This document shows, in pieces, positions 22,003-30,817 of a DNA stretch of 33,047 nucleotides (positions within the stretch are counted from its first letter, which is position 1; the number at the start of each line of letters is the position of its first letter). The DNA is from Candidatus Omnitrophota bacterium (GTDB lineage: Bacteria; Omnitrophota; Gorgyraeia; Zapsychrales; Zapsychraceae), in contig JACRHP010000041.1 of NCBI GenBank assembly GCA_016212005.1, positions 1 through 33,047 of the forward strand, in the 5' to 3' direction. The translations under genes and the position numbers were made by a program. A model generated the notes under the pieces. It made no database searches. It was not told the origin of the DNA and saw only the letters and a program-made list of their open reading frames with translations.

Positions 22003-22788
22003 GTGTTTAGAAAAAACCGGAAGAATTTAATCTACCTTGTCGTTTTTCTTGTCCCCTTTCTCGCCTTTTTATTCCGCTCCGATGTTTTCACACCGTTAAA
22101 GTTTAGGGTCGTCAGGGTTATTGCTGCGCCGGTACATGTCCTTTCGATTTCCCTGTATGAGTTTAAGAAGATTCTTTTTTATCACCGGACGTTCAACGAA
22201 TATATGCGGTTGCGCCGGGAGTCTGATGTCCTCAAGAGCAGGCTGGTGGGACTGGAAGAGGTCGTCCGGGAGAATTCGCGGTTGGAACAACTGCTGCAGT
22301 TCAAACGCAGTATGGTGTATTCTTCCCTGACGGCCAATGTCACCGGGCGCGACCCGTCGAGTTGGGATTCGTCGATCACGATCGACCGCGGCAAGCGCGA
22401 CGGTATCCGTCAGGGGATGCCTGTGATAAGCGCGGCGGGTGTCGTCGGCAAGATTGCGGAAGTCGGCGAACAGTCTTCGAACGTCGTCCTTTTGACGGAC
22501 CCGCAGTTTAGCGTGGCGGCCCTGGTCCAGGAGTCGCGGGAAACCGGGCTTGTGTCCGGGTCCCTGCAGGGAGATATCTGCCGCATGCGCTTTATCAATG
22601 CCGACGCCAGGATCAATCCCGGCGACAAAGTCATAACGTCCAGGATAAGCACTTCTTTCCCGGAAGGGCTGTTGATCGGCGAAGTCATCCAGATCGTCGG
22701 CGACATCCGCAAACCATCCAGCGAATGCATCATCAGGCCTGTCGTCGTCTTTTCACAGCTTGAAGAAGTCCTGGTTATCCTGCAATAG
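22003..22788 (+). CDS. mreC: rod-shape determining protein MreC
   Basis: MreC is a bitopic periplasmic scaffold linking MreB/MreD to the wall synthases. The 261-residue product has a membrane helix (about 9-25), a coiled coil (about 55-100, YMRLRRESDVLKSRLVGLEE) and the double beta-barrel part with NVTGRDPSSWDSSITIDRG, GMPVISAAGVVGKI, LLTDPQFSVAALV and GDKVITS. The start codon is GTG 22003; an ATG four bases earlier reads only three codons. It lies 38 bases after mreB. Confidence 0.93.
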   Translation: MFRKNRKNLIYLVVFLVPFLAFLFRSDVFTPLKFRVVRVIAAPVHVLSISLYEFKKILFYHRTFNEYMRLRRESDVLKSRLVGLEEVVRENSRLEQLLQFKRSMVYSSLTANVTGRDPSSWDSSITIDRGKRDGIRQGMPVISAAGVVGKIAEVGEQSSNVVLLTDPQFSVAALVQESRETGLVSGSLQGDICRMRFINADARINPGDKVITSRISTSFPEGLLIGEVIQIVGDIRKPSSECIIRPVVVFSQLEEVLVILQ

Positions 22789-22790
22789 CC

Positions 22791-23279
22791 ATGCGCAAGG
22801 TCCTTGTCATAACTTTCTTTGTTGTTATGGCGTTTATCATCGAGTTCCTGCTGTTTAACACGGCGGGCCGGTGGACGACGCCCAATCTCTCGATCCTGCT
22901 GGTCGTCTTCTTTAATCTTTATTTCGGTATACGCTACGGGCTTTTTACGGCCGTTGTGGCGGGTGTCCTCCATGAAAGCTTTAGCCCGGATGTTTTTGGC
23001 ATTTATGTGTGCTCGTTCGTGTTTTGTTCTTATATGACGACAATTTTAAAACAATATGTCTATCATATGGGGTCGCGGCTTTCGCGATACATATTGATCT
23101 TTATCGTTGTAACGATCAACGTGGCCGCTCATTACGTTTTATACAGCGCGCGGGTGGGAAGTATTGGATCGGGAGATGTGGTTAAATTTGTCTTTTTCCC
23201 CGAGGTGATCACGACGATGTTCGTGGCGCCGTTTCTTTTTACCGAATTGAAAAAATGCGTCTCAAGATTATTCGCGTAG
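22791..23279 (+). CDS. mreD: rod-shape determining protein MreD
   Basis: A small integral membrane protein of 162 residues with five or so hydrophobic segments (VLVITFFVVMAFIIEFLLF, NLSILLVVFFNLYF, YVCSFVFCSY, ILIFIVVTINVAAHYVL, TTMFVAPFLF). Sequence conservation is weak in this family, so the call rests on length, topology, FGIRYGLFTAVVAGVLHE (a typical MreD loop with a GL-x-D/E-like element) and position between mreC and mrdA. It starts 2 bases after the mreC stop and its end overlaps mrdA by 25 bases. Confidence 0.88.
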   Translation: MRKVLVITFFVVMAFIIEFLLFNTAGRWTTPNLSILLVVFFNLYFGIRYGLFTAVVAGVLHESFSPDVFGIYVCSFVFCSYMTTILKQYVYHMGSRLSRYILIFIVVTINVAAHYVLYSARVGSIGSGDVVKFVFFPEVITTMFVAPFLFTELKKCVSRLFA

Positions 23280-25018
23280 CTATCTTCGGTCTTTTTGTGC
23301 TGATCGCCCTGGGGCTTTTTTACACCCAGGTGATCCAGGGGCAGTATTTTGCCCGTTTGAGCACCAATAACCGTATTCGGGTGGTGCCGGTGGAGGGCTG
23401 GCGCGGTCAGCTCAAGGACCATAACGGAAAAGTCCTGGCCGATAACCGTCTTTCCTATGACGTCATGGTCACGCCCCAGGAGATTCAGTCGACAGCCCTT
23501 TCTTCAAAGGATTCTTCCGGCCTTCGGGAGGAGGAGGGTGGCGAGTCGTTGTTCCGGTTCCTGGGGCAGGTTTTGGCGGTCGACCCGAAGGCCGTCGCGC
23601 AAAGATACAGTCGCGGCAAGACCGCTCCCTTTGTCCCGGTCGTGGTCGCGCAGGATATTTCCAAAGAACAGGCCATTGTCATTGAAGAGAACAGGTACCG
23701 GTTCCCCAGCGTGCTGGTCCAGGAGAGTTACAGGCGTTTTTATCCGTTGGGAGAAAACAGCGCCCATCTTCTGGGGTACGTTGGAAAGATCAGCACGGCC
23801 CAGCGGGAACTATCTGACGAATACGGGTATTCCATGCAAAGTATCGTCGGGCATTCAGGGGTGGAAGAATATTATGACAGTTATTTGCGGGGAGAAGCGG
23901 GGGGGGTGCAGATTGAGGTCAACAGCCGCGGCCAGCAGGTGCGGCTGTTGGGATTCCGTGAGGCCCAAAAAGGGCAGGATATCACCCTCACCATAGATAG
24001 TGACCTCCAGCAGGACGCCCTCGAGCTTATAGCACAGCGTCCGGGCGCCGTGGTCGTCATGGACATGGATAGCGGGGAAGTCCTTGGGCTTGTCAGTTCC
24101 CCGGGATTTGATCCCAACGTGTTCGTAGGAAGCCGTCCGCCCGGGGAGATCGGTCAACTTTTTTCCAATCCCCTGGCGCCTGTCCTGAACCGGACCATCC
24201 AGGGGGCATTCCCCCCGGGCTCCGTTTTTAAAGTGGTCATGGCAATCGCCGGGCTGCACACGCAAAAAATCATCCCGGATACGACGTTTATATGCCCGGG
24301 ATTTTATCAACTCAAAAGGGCGGTATTCCGCTGCACGCATGTCCATGGAGCGCAAAATCTTATTGGCGGGCTGGCGCATTCCTGCAACGTCTATTTTTAC
24401 AATGTGGGACTCCGTCTCGGGTCGGAGACGATCAGCCGTTACGCGCGCTGGATGGGGTTGGGAGAGAAAACGTCCATAGATTTGCCGTATGAAGAAGACG
24501 GTCTGATCCCTGGCCGGGAACAGAGGGCCCTGGAAGGCAAGGGCGGCTGGCGTGCCGGGGATACCTTGAACATGTCCATCGGCCAGGGGGAGATCCAGGT
24601 GACGCCGTTACAATTGGCGCGGCTGATGGCTACCGTCGCGCGTAACGGCGTCATCGTTCAGCCGCATGTCATCAAGGCGATCGGCGATACTCCGGTCAAC
24701 CAGTTCAGCTATGAGCGCAGGGTTAAGATCGATGAAACGATTTTTGAAACGGTGCGCCAGGGCTTGCGCGCCGCCGTCACCGATGAGGCGGGGACGGCCC
24801 ATGTGACCGACATCCCTGGTCTGTTTCTGGCCGGCAAAACTGGAACGGCCCAGACTTCGGGCGGGAAAAAAACGCACGCCTGGTTCGCGGGCTACGCGAA
24901 GGGAAAAAACAGAAATATCGCGTTTTGTATTCTTCTTGAGCATGGTGGGTCGAGTTTTAACGCCTGTTTGATGGCGAGGGATCTTTTTTCGCGGATGATG
25001 GCGAAAAATATCCTTTAG
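23255..25018 (+). CDS. mrdA: penicillin-binding protein 2 (elongasome transpeptidase)
   Basis: A class B PBP that cross-links peptidoglycan during elongation with RodA. One N-terminal membrane helix is followed by the pedestal domain (RGQLKDHNGKVLADNRLSYDV; GHSGVEEYYDSYLRG) and the transpeptidase domain with Ser323-x-x-Lys326 in PPGSVFK, Ser376-Cys-Asn378 and Lys528-Thr-Gly530 in AGKTGTAQ. All catalytic motifs are intact. Length 587 is slightly short of E. coli PBP2. It begins inside mreD and is followed by rodA after 14 bases. Confidence 0.96.
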   Translation: MRLKIIRVAIFGLFVLIALGLFYTQVIQGQYFARLSTNNRIRVVPVEGWRGQLKDHNGKVLADNRLSYDVMVTPQEIQSTALSSKDSSGLREEEGGESLFRFLGQVLAVDPKAVAQRYSRGKTAPFVPVVVAQDISKEQAIVIEENRYRFPSVLVQESYRRFYPLGENSAHLLGYVGKISTAQRELSDEYGYSMQSIVGHSGVEEYYDSYLRGEAGGVQIEVNSRGQQVRLLGFREAQKGQDITLTIDSDLQQDALELIAQRPGAVVVMDMDSGEVLGLVSSPGFDPNVFVGSRPPGEIGQLFSNPLAPVLNRTIQGAFPPGSVFKVVMAIAGLHTQKIIPDTTFICPGFYQLKRAVFRCTHVHGAQNLIGGLAHSCNVYFYNVGLRLGSETISRYARWMGLGEKTSIDLPYEEDGLIPGREQRALEGKGGWRAGDTLNMSIGQGEIQVTPLQLARLMATVARNGVIVQPHVIKAIGDTPVNQFSYERRVKIDETIFETVRQGLRAAVTDEAGTAHVTDIPGLFLAGKTGTAQTSGGKKTHAWFAGYAKGKNRNIAFCILLEHGGSSFNACLMARDLFSRMMAKNIL

Positions 25019-25032
25019 GCGATGAGGAGCGC

Positions 25033-26139
25033 ATGCAGCGGGACATCGAAAAGAAAATCTGGCTATATACCATTTTGATCATCGGGTTCGGACTGGTGGC
25101 GCTTTATAGCGCTTCTTTCGAGAATGTCCGCGTTTCCCAACAGGTGTTTTATGATCAGCTTGTTTTCGCGGGGCTGGGGCTTAGCGTGATGTATGTTATA
25201 AGCCGGGTGGATTACCGCCATTTTTATGACACTGCCTACATCTTCTACGCCCTCAATATTCTGCTGTTGATTCTGGTCCTTTACGGCGGACGCGATGCCT
25301 TGGGGGCGAGGCGCTGGATCGAGATCGGCGGCATTAATTTCCAGCCTTCCGAACTCACCAAGTTCCTTGTTATTCTGATGCTGGCGCGTTATTTCAGCAA
25401 GCGCAGACCCATGTTTTTGTTTGACCTGACCGAAAAGATTGAAGTCATCCTGCTGGAGATCGTTTTCCCGTTTGCCCTGGCGGGCATCTCCATGTATCTG
25501 ATTTTCAAGCAGCCGGATCTGGGGACGGCAATTCTTCTGTTCGGGATATTTGTCATCATGCTTTTTGCCGGCAGATTAAAAATGCGGTATATTGGCGGAT
25601 TCCTGGCCCTTGTCATGATCATGATCCCTTTTGGCTGGCATTTTCTCAAGCCTTACCAAAAAGACCGTTTGCTGGTTTTTCTCAACCCTAATATCGACCC
25701 GTTGGGTGCCGGATATACGGTAATCCAGTCGAAGATCGCGGTAGGTTCCGGAAAAATCTTTGGGAAGGGATGGCTGGCCGGAACGCAAAACCAGTTAAAT
25801 TTTTTGCCGGAACGGCATACCGATTTTATTTTCTCGGTCATCGGCGAGGAGTGGGGCCTGGCGGGCGCCCTGCTTCTGGTTTTTTTCTATGTCCAGCTGA
25901 TCAATTGCGGTTTGGAAATCGCCGAGCATATGAAAGATAAATTCGGGATGCTGGCCGCCACCGGCGTTGTGGCCATGCTGGCCCTTCAGGCGGCCATCAA
26001 CATCGGGATGGTCATCGGTCTTTTTCCCGTAGTCGGGATCACCTTGCCGTTTGTCAGCTATGGACGCACGTCATTCCTTGTCTTTGCCCTTATGCTGGGA
26101 TTTCTGATCAATATCAGCCGGCGCAGGACTGTTTTCTAA
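25033..26139 (+). CDS. rodA: peptidoglycan glycosyltransferase RodA
   Basis: A SEDS-family lipid II polymerase, partner of PBP2. It has 368 residues with about ten membrane helices. Family blocks: LYSASFENV, GARRWIEIGGINFQPSELTKFLVILMLARY (with the conserved W-I-x-x-G and QPSE), FKQPDLGTAILL, QSKIAVGSGKIFGKGW, FLPERHTDFIFSVIGEEWG (HTDF-x-F-x-x-x-GEE with the catalytic Asp) and GLFPVVGITLPFVSYG. GAGGAGCGC directly precedes ATG 25033. It closes the mre operon. Confidence 0.96.
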   Translation: MQRDIEKKIWLYTILIIGFGLVALYSASFENVRVSQQVFYDQLVFAGLGLSVMYVISRVDYRHFYDTAYIFYALNILLLILVLYGGRDALGARRWIEIGGINFQPSELTKFLVILMLARYFSKRRPMFLFDLTEKIEVILLEIVFPFALAGISMYLIFKQPDLGTAILLFGIFVIMLFAGRLKMRYIGGFLALVMIMIPFGWHFLKPYQKDRLLVFLNPNIDPLGAGYTVIQSKIAVGSGKIFGKGWLAGTQNQLNFLPERHTDFIFSVIGEEWGLAGALLLVFFYVQLINCGLEIAEHMKDKFGMLAATGVVAMLALQAAINIGMVIGLFPVVGITLPFVSYGRTSFLVFALMLGFLINISRRRTVF

Positions 26140-26154
26140 CCGAGTTTTAATTCA

Positions 26155-26164
26155 CCCCCCCCCC
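26155..26164 (+). repeat. homopolymer tract of ten C
   Basis: C10 lies in the rodA-to-pilus spacer, about 44 bases upstream of the -35 of the next promoter. Such runs are prone to slippage. Confidence 0.6.
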
Positions 26165-26207
26165 GTGAAATTCCTTTGCAATTTCCGGGATTTTATCCCA
26201 AATTTGT

Positions 26208-26236
26208 TTGTTAAGTCTGCGGGTATATAGTAGAAT
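26208..26236 (+). promoter_or_regulatory. sigma70-like promoter of the motor cluster, near-leaderless
   Basis: TTGTTA (26208-26213), 17-base spacer, TAGAAT (26231-26236). The predicted start at about 26243 is next to ATG 26244, and no Shine-Dalgarno sequence is seen, so the message may be leaderless or begin upstream from another promoter. Confidence 0.5.
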
Positions 26237-26243
26237 TACTTCT

Positions 26244-26696
26244 ATGAAAGATTTTAAGAGGATTTCAATAAAACAACTGGGAGAGCTTCTTATTGAACGC
26301 GAGGTCATCAGCCATGAGCAGTTGAGCGTCGCCCGCGAACATCAGGAGAAAAACGGCGGCCTTCTGGGCGAGATCCTGGTCCAGATGAAGTTCGCCACCG
26401 AGAAGGATATCGCCCAGGCCCTGACTTGCCAGTACGGGTTTCCGTATTTGCCGCTGGCCAATTATGAGATCGATCCGGAAGTTATCAGCGCCGTTCCTGA
26501 AAGCCTCTGCAGAAAATTTTGTTTTATTCCCATCGACAAGATCGGCAAGAGTTTGACGCTGGCCATGTCCAATCCTCTCAATTTCCAGGCGACTGAAGAT
26601 GTTGAGCTCATTACCGGCTGCGTCGTCCAGATTTTCGTCAGCACGGCGACCGAGATCAAACAGTCTATTGATAAATATTATTCGAAGTCCGGTTAA
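26244..26696 (+). CDS. stand-alone MshEN-type (GspE N-terminal) protein 1
   Basis: This 150-residue protein consists only of the N-terminal region of PilB/GspE/MshE ATPases: QLGELLIEREVISHEQL, GEILVQMKFATEKDIAQAL, then the YGFPYLPL and FIPIDKIGKSLTLAMSNPLN blocks. There is no ATPase domain. MshEN domains in active systems bind cyclic di-GMP through two tandem motifs of the form RLGxxLLxxGLLxxxxLxxxLxxQ. Here both copies lack the Arg and the mid-motif Gly, so binding is uncertain. ATG 26244 is chosen over TTG 26208, which overlaps the -35. It precedes two ATPases that have their own N-domains, which suggests an accessory subunit or regulator acting in trans. Confidence 0.8.
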   Translation: MKDFKRISIKQLGELLIEREVISHEQLSVAREHQEKNGGLLGEILVQMKFATEKDIAQALTCQYGFPYLPLANYEIDPEVISAVPESLCRKFCFIPIDKIGKSLTLAMSNPLNFQATEDVELITGCVVQIFVSTATEIKQSIDKYYSKSG

Positions 26697-26763
26697 AGCG
26701 CGGCTTTCCCCGTGGAATCGCCCATGGATGGCTTCGCAACGCAAGGATCATCGGTAGCATCGT

Positions 26764-28515
26764 ATGGCATCGTTAAGAGAACGTCTTCAAGAAATATTGA
26801 TCCGGGACAAGCTGATTTCCCCGGAGGATCTCCAGCGCGCCCTCGACGATCAGAAAAGGACCGGAGAAGAGTTCAGCAAGATATTGATACGCCTGAAGTT
26901 AATCGATGAGGATACCCTCACGCATGTCCTGAGTACGGACCTGGGGTATCCGCCGATCAGCATTTCCCGCCTGAAGATTGACTCTGAAATTGTGAAGATT
27001 ATCCCCAAAGATATTGCCATCAAATATCAGATCATGCCGGTTTCCGTCATCGGAGACCGGTTGACGCTCGCCATGGCCGACCCTCTGAATATTTTCGTTA
27101 TCGATAATATCAAGGCCTTGACGGGGTATACAATCACTCCGATTATCGGCAAGCCCAAAGAGATCGAGAAAACCATCGAGAAATATTATGACCGTCAGGA
27201 AGGGGTCGTGACGCCGACGGATGCTTTTGAAGAGATCATCAAGGATATTAAAGATAGTGGAGAATTTGAACTGATTAAAGAGGGCGCGGACCATGCCGGC
27301 GTTGAGGAGTTAAGCCAGGAAGCGCCGATTATCAAGTTAACCGACACCATCATCCAGCAGGCGGTTCTCTCGAAGGCTAGTGACGTCTTTATCGAACCGA
27401 TGGAAAAGGCCGTGCGCGTGCGTTACCGGATCGACGGCATTATCAGGGAAATCGACCGGATGACGAAGGTGCTGCTTTTCCCGATGGTCTCGCGGATCAA
27501 GGTCATTGCCAACCTTGATATTTCCGAACACCGTTTGCCCCAGGACGGACGGTTCAAGACGATCATCGGCGGCGGCCGGGAGGTAGATTTTCGCGTTAAC
27601 GTGCTTCCCACCATCCTGGGGGAGAAGGTTGTCCTGAGGATCCTGGACCAGGACACTTCGGTCCTGGATGTCGAGAAGCTCGGGTTTGAGGAGGGCTCCC
27701 TCAAGCGTCTTAAAGAATGTTCCCTCAAGCCGCACGGCCTGATCCTGGCCTGTGGCCCTACGGGCAGCGGGAAGACCACGACGCTATATTCCATCCTTAA
27801 ATACGTGGATTCTCCGGGCAAGAACATCGTGACCGTGGAGGATCCGGTGGAATACCAGATGAAGGGCATCAACCAGGTTAATATCAAGCCGTCGGTGGGG
27901 TTGACGTTCCCGGTGTCGTTGCGCTCCATCTTGCGCCAGGACCCCAATGTCATTTTGATCGGGGAGATACGGGATTCGGAAACGCTGGATATCGCCGTGA
28001 AAGCGGCCCTGACAGGACATCTGGTGTTGAGCTCTTTGCATACCACGACGGCGGCCGGTTCCGTGATCCGCATGGAAAATATGGGCATTGAGCCGTTCTT
28101 GATCAGCTCTTCGGTCCTGGCTATTGTCGCGCAGCGGCTGTTACGCCGGATTTGCGCTTATTGCAAAGAACCGCAGGCTATTTCACGTCCCGTCGCTGAA
28201 CGGATCGGGTTGTTAAAAATACTTCAATCTTCCAAAAAAGAAGGAGCGGTTAAAGAGATACAGTTGTTCCGCGGCAAAGGGTGCAAACGCTGTCTTCAGA
28301 CTGGCTATAAAGGCCGCGTGGGGATCACGGAGATCCTGCCATTTTCCCCGCAGATCAAAGAGCTGGTGTTGGCCAGGGCCGGGGAATTCAAGATCAAGGA
28401 GACGGCACGGGCGCAGGGTATGAAGACAATGCGCGAGGACGGTTTGAGCAAAGTCCTCGCGGGTTTGACCACGCTGGAGGAAGTCTTGCGTGTCACCGCT
28501 GCCGACGAGGAATAG
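26764..28515 (+). CDS. PilB/GspE-type secretion ATPase 1
   Basis: A hexameric AAA-like motor for pilus or pseudopilus assembly, 583 residues. MshEN-type N-domain (about 1-145), linker, N2 domain (IIQQAVLSKASDVFIEPMEKAVRVRYRIDG), then the catalytic domain with Walker A GPTGSGKT at 331-338, Walker B ILIGEIRDSET and the zinc cysteines C-x2-C in CAYC and CKRC. The His box reads LHTTTA (His426) where nearly all relatives have LHTNDA. Transcribed 67 bases after the MshEN protein and two bases before the second ATPase. Confidence 0.92.
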   Translation: MASLRERLQEILIRDKLISPEDLQRALDDQKRTGEEFSKILIRLKLIDEDTLTHVLSTDLGYPPISISRLKIDSEIVKIIPKDIAIKYQIMPVSVIGDRLTLAMADPLNIFVIDNIKALTGYTITPIIGKPKEIEKTIEKYYDRQEGVVTPTDAFEEIIKDIKDSGEFELIKEGADHAGVEELSQEAPIIKLTDTIIQQAVLSKASDVFIEPMEKAVRVRYRIDGIIREIDRMTKVLLFPMVSRIKVIANLDISEHRLPQDGRFKTIIGGGREVDFRVNVLPTILGEKVVLRILDQDTSVLDVEKLGFEEGSLKRLKECSLKPHGLILACGPTGSGKTTTLYSILKYVDSPGKNIVTVEDPVEYQMKGINQVNIKPSVGLTFPVSLRSILRQDPNVILIGEIRDSETLDIAVKAALTGHLVLSSLHTTTAAGSVIRMENMGIEPFLISSSVLAIVAQRLLRRICAYCKEPQAISRPVAERIGLLKILQSSKKEGAVKEIQLFRGKGCKRCLQTGYKGRVGITEILPFSPQIKELVLARAGEFKIKETARAQGMKTMREDGLSKVLAGLTTLEEVLRVTAADEE

Positions 28516-28517
28516 AA

Positions 28518-30227
28518 ATGGCTGAAACGCTCAAGGATAAAGTTTTAAAGACGCTTATCCAGTCCCGGCAGCTGAAGCAGAAGGATATCGATGAGGCGGT
28601 GGCCCTGCAGAAGAAAAAGGGTATAAGCCTGGAGAAGGCCTTGATCGAGAAAGGCCTTATCAATGAAAAGGACCTGCTGGTGCTTCTGGTACGCGAACTT
28701 AATATCCCTTTCATCAATTTGGGCAAATACCGGATCGACCCTTCTTTGAAGGAGATCATCCCGGAGCGCGTGGCCCGCCAGTACCAGATCATCCCGCTTT
28801 CGGCGCTTGAGAACGCGATCACGGTGGCGCTCGCGGATCCGCTGAACGTTTTTGTCGTGGACGACTTAAAGCACATCACGGGCAAGGAAATCGAGGTCGT
28901 GATGAGTACCAGTGAAGACATCCTCAAGGCCATTGACAGTTATTACGGGATCCAGACGGCCGCCTCGGTCTCCGACATCAGCAAAGACATCGACCTGGGG
29001 GATTTTGAGATTGTCAGCGAACAGGAAAAGGAGGCCAGTCTTGATAATGTCATCGATGAAAGCGAGAAGGCCCCGATCATCCGCATGGTCAACCTTCTTA
29101 TCAAGGAGGCCCTGCACCAGAGAGCCTCCGACATCCATATCGAGCCGATGGTTGATACGGTGCGGGTCCGTTATCGCATTGACGGGATATTGAAAGATAT
29201 CCTGGAAATCCCTAAAGTCAACCAGAACGCCGTCACCGTGCGTATCAAGATCATGTCCCGGCTGGACATCACCACAGTTTATGTTCCCCAGGACGGACGT
29301 TTTAAATTAAAGATCGGCAAGAAGGAAATCGATTTTCGCGTTTCTATCCTTCCAATCACCTTCGGGGAAAAGGTCGTCCTGCGGATCCTGGACAAGGAAA
29401 ATTTATCTATCGGGCTGGAGGGCCTGGGTTTTACCGAAGGGCACAAGAGGACCATGGAAGAAGCCATCAAAAGACCTTTCGGGATGATCCTGGTGACCGG
29501 GCCGACGGGCAGCGGCAAATCGACGACCCTTTATTCCATTCTTAATACCCTGAATACCGTTGACCGTAATATCATCACGGTTGAAGATCCTGTCGAGTAT
29601 TTGGTCGACGGATTGACGCAGATCCACACGCACGCGGAGATCGGCTTGACTTTTGTTGAAGGGTTGCGCGCTATTTTACGCCAGAGCCCGGACGTTGTCA
29701 TGATCGGAGAAATCCGGGACAACGAAACGGCGGATATCGCCATCAAGGCTTCCTTGACGGGGCAACTGGTCCTTTCGACGCTGCACACCAACGACGCCGC
29801 CGGTGCGTTGACAAGGCTGGTGGATATGGGGGTGGAGCCGTTTTTGGTCGCGTCCAGCCTGATCCTTGTCAGCGCCCAGCGGTTGTGCCGACGGATTTGT
29901 GAGCAATGCAAACAGCCGCTGGAAATCCCCAGAGAGGTCCTCAAAGAGTTGCATTATCCCCTCAAGCCGGGAGTTGTTTTTTATGCCGGTAAAGGGTGCA
30001 AGACATGCCATAATACAGGATATCACGGACGCCTGGGGATTACGGAAGTCCTGGATATTGATGATACGGTCAGGGGGATGCTACTTGACGGTAAATCTTC
30101 GGCCGAGATCAAGAAATATGCCCGCGAGAAAAAGGGGATGGTGACCCTGTGGGAAGATATTATGGAAAAATGCGTTTCCGGCTTGACCAGCCTTGAGGAG
30201 GTCCTGAGGGTGACAACGAGTGAATAG
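28518..30227 (+). CDS. PilB/GspE-type secretion ATPase 2
   Basis: A paralogue of the preceding gene, 569 residues with the same architecture: N-domain, RASDIHIEPM block, Walker A GPTGSGKS (328-335), Walker B VVMIGEIRDNET, a canonical His box LSTLHTNDAAGALTRLVDMG and zinc cysteines CEQC and CKTC. GAGGA lies 6 bases before ATG 28518 and the stop of ATPase 1 is 2 bases upstream, so the two are made together. Both have the long N-terminal domain of extension ATPases; neither resembles the shorter retraction motor PilT. A heteromeric motor or two machines sharing one platform protein are both possible. Confidence 0.93.
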   Translation: MAETLKDKVLKTLIQSRQLKQKDIDEAVALQKKKGISLEKALIEKGLINEKDLLVLLVRELNIPFINLGKYRIDPSLKEIIPERVARQYQIIPLSALENAITVALADPLNVFVVDDLKHITGKEIEVVMSTSEDILKAIDSYYGIQTAASVSDISKDIDLGDFEIVSEQEKEASLDNVIDESEKAPIIRMVNLLIKEALHQRASDIHIEPMVDTVRVRYRIDGILKDILEIPKVNQNAVTVRIKIMSRLDITTVYVPQDGRFKLKIGKKEIDFRVSILPITFGEKVVLRILDKENLSIGLEGLGFTEGHKRTMEEAIKRPFGMILVTGPTGSGKSTTLYSILNTLNTVDRNIITVEDPVEYLVDGLTQIHTHAEIGLTFVEGLRAILRQSPDVVMIGEIRDNETADIAIKASLTGQLVLSTLHTNDAAGALTRLVDMGVEPFLVASSLILVSAQRLCRRICEQCKQPLEIPREVLKELHYPLKPGVVFYAGKGCKTCHNTGYHGRLGITEVLDIDDTVRGMLLDGKSSAEIKKYAREKKGMVTLWEDIMEKCVSGLTSLEEVLRVTTSE

Positions 30228-30275
30228 GTCATCCTGATTTTTTGTTTTTCTTCATGGGCAAAAAACGGTTTTGTA

Positions 30276-30284
30276 TGGTACAAT
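30276..30284 (+). promoter_or_regulatory. extended -10 promoter candidate
   Basis: TGGTACAAT forms a TGn-extended -10 (TACAAT 30279-30284) with no good -35. It would serve the second MshEN protein and pilC. Confidence 0.35.
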
Positions 30285-30299
30285 AAATATCATTTTGAC

Positions 30300-30791
30300 A
30301 TGCTCCGCGGGAGTAGGGCCGTGGGGTCTATGCGGACGGAAGAGATGGAAAGAATGCACAAAAGACGTTTCCTGGGTGAAATCCTGATTGATCGAAAGAA
30401 AATTACCCCTGCTCAACTGGGACAGGCGTTGGGTGTCCAGAACAAGGAAGGGGGTTATATAGGAGAGACCCTCATTAAACTTGGTTTTGTCGATGAGCAG
30501 GACATCATCGCCGCCCTTGTGGTCCAGTGTCATCTTCCTTATATCGCCGTTGATCGTTATGAAATAACGCGTGAAGTTATCGCCCTGGTCCCCCGCGAGA
30601 TAGCTTCTAAACATTGTATTGTACCTCTTGACCGCGTGGGCGATGTGTTAAGCCTTGTGATGCTGGATCCTCTGAACCTGGCGGTCAGGACCGACGTGTG
30701 CCAGCGCACCAATTGCAAGGTAGCCCCATTTATTTCCACCCGCAGAGAAATCGAGCGGGCCATTGATCAATCGTACGGGAAGAATGGTTGA
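30300..30791 (+). CDS. stand-alone MshEN-type (GspE N-terminal) protein 2
   Basis: 163 residues from ATG 30300; later in-frame ATGs at 30330, 30345 and 30354 are plausible, and homology begins only at RRFLGEILIDRKKITPAQL. The second motif copy, YIGETLIKLGFVDEQDIIAALVVQ in two halves, keeps the mid-motif Gly, both Leu-type positions and the final Gln, so it is closer to a functional cyclic di-GMP motif than protein 1. The rest is the standard T2SSE N-domain (LPYIAVDRYEI, HCIVPLDRVGDVLSLVMLDPLNL). It lies between ATPase 2 and the PilC platform protein. No ATPase domain. Confidence 0.8.
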   Translation: MLRGSRAVGSMRTEEMERMHKRRFLGEILIDRKKITPAQLGQALGVQNKEGGYIGETLIKLGFVDEQDIIAALVVQCHLPYIAVDRYEITREVIALVPREIASKHCIVPLDRVGDVLSLVMLDPLNLAVRTDVCQRTNCKVAPFISTRREIERAIDQSYGKNG

Positions 30792-30817
30792 AGCATCCCC
30801 GTTGACAAGATTTTTGC

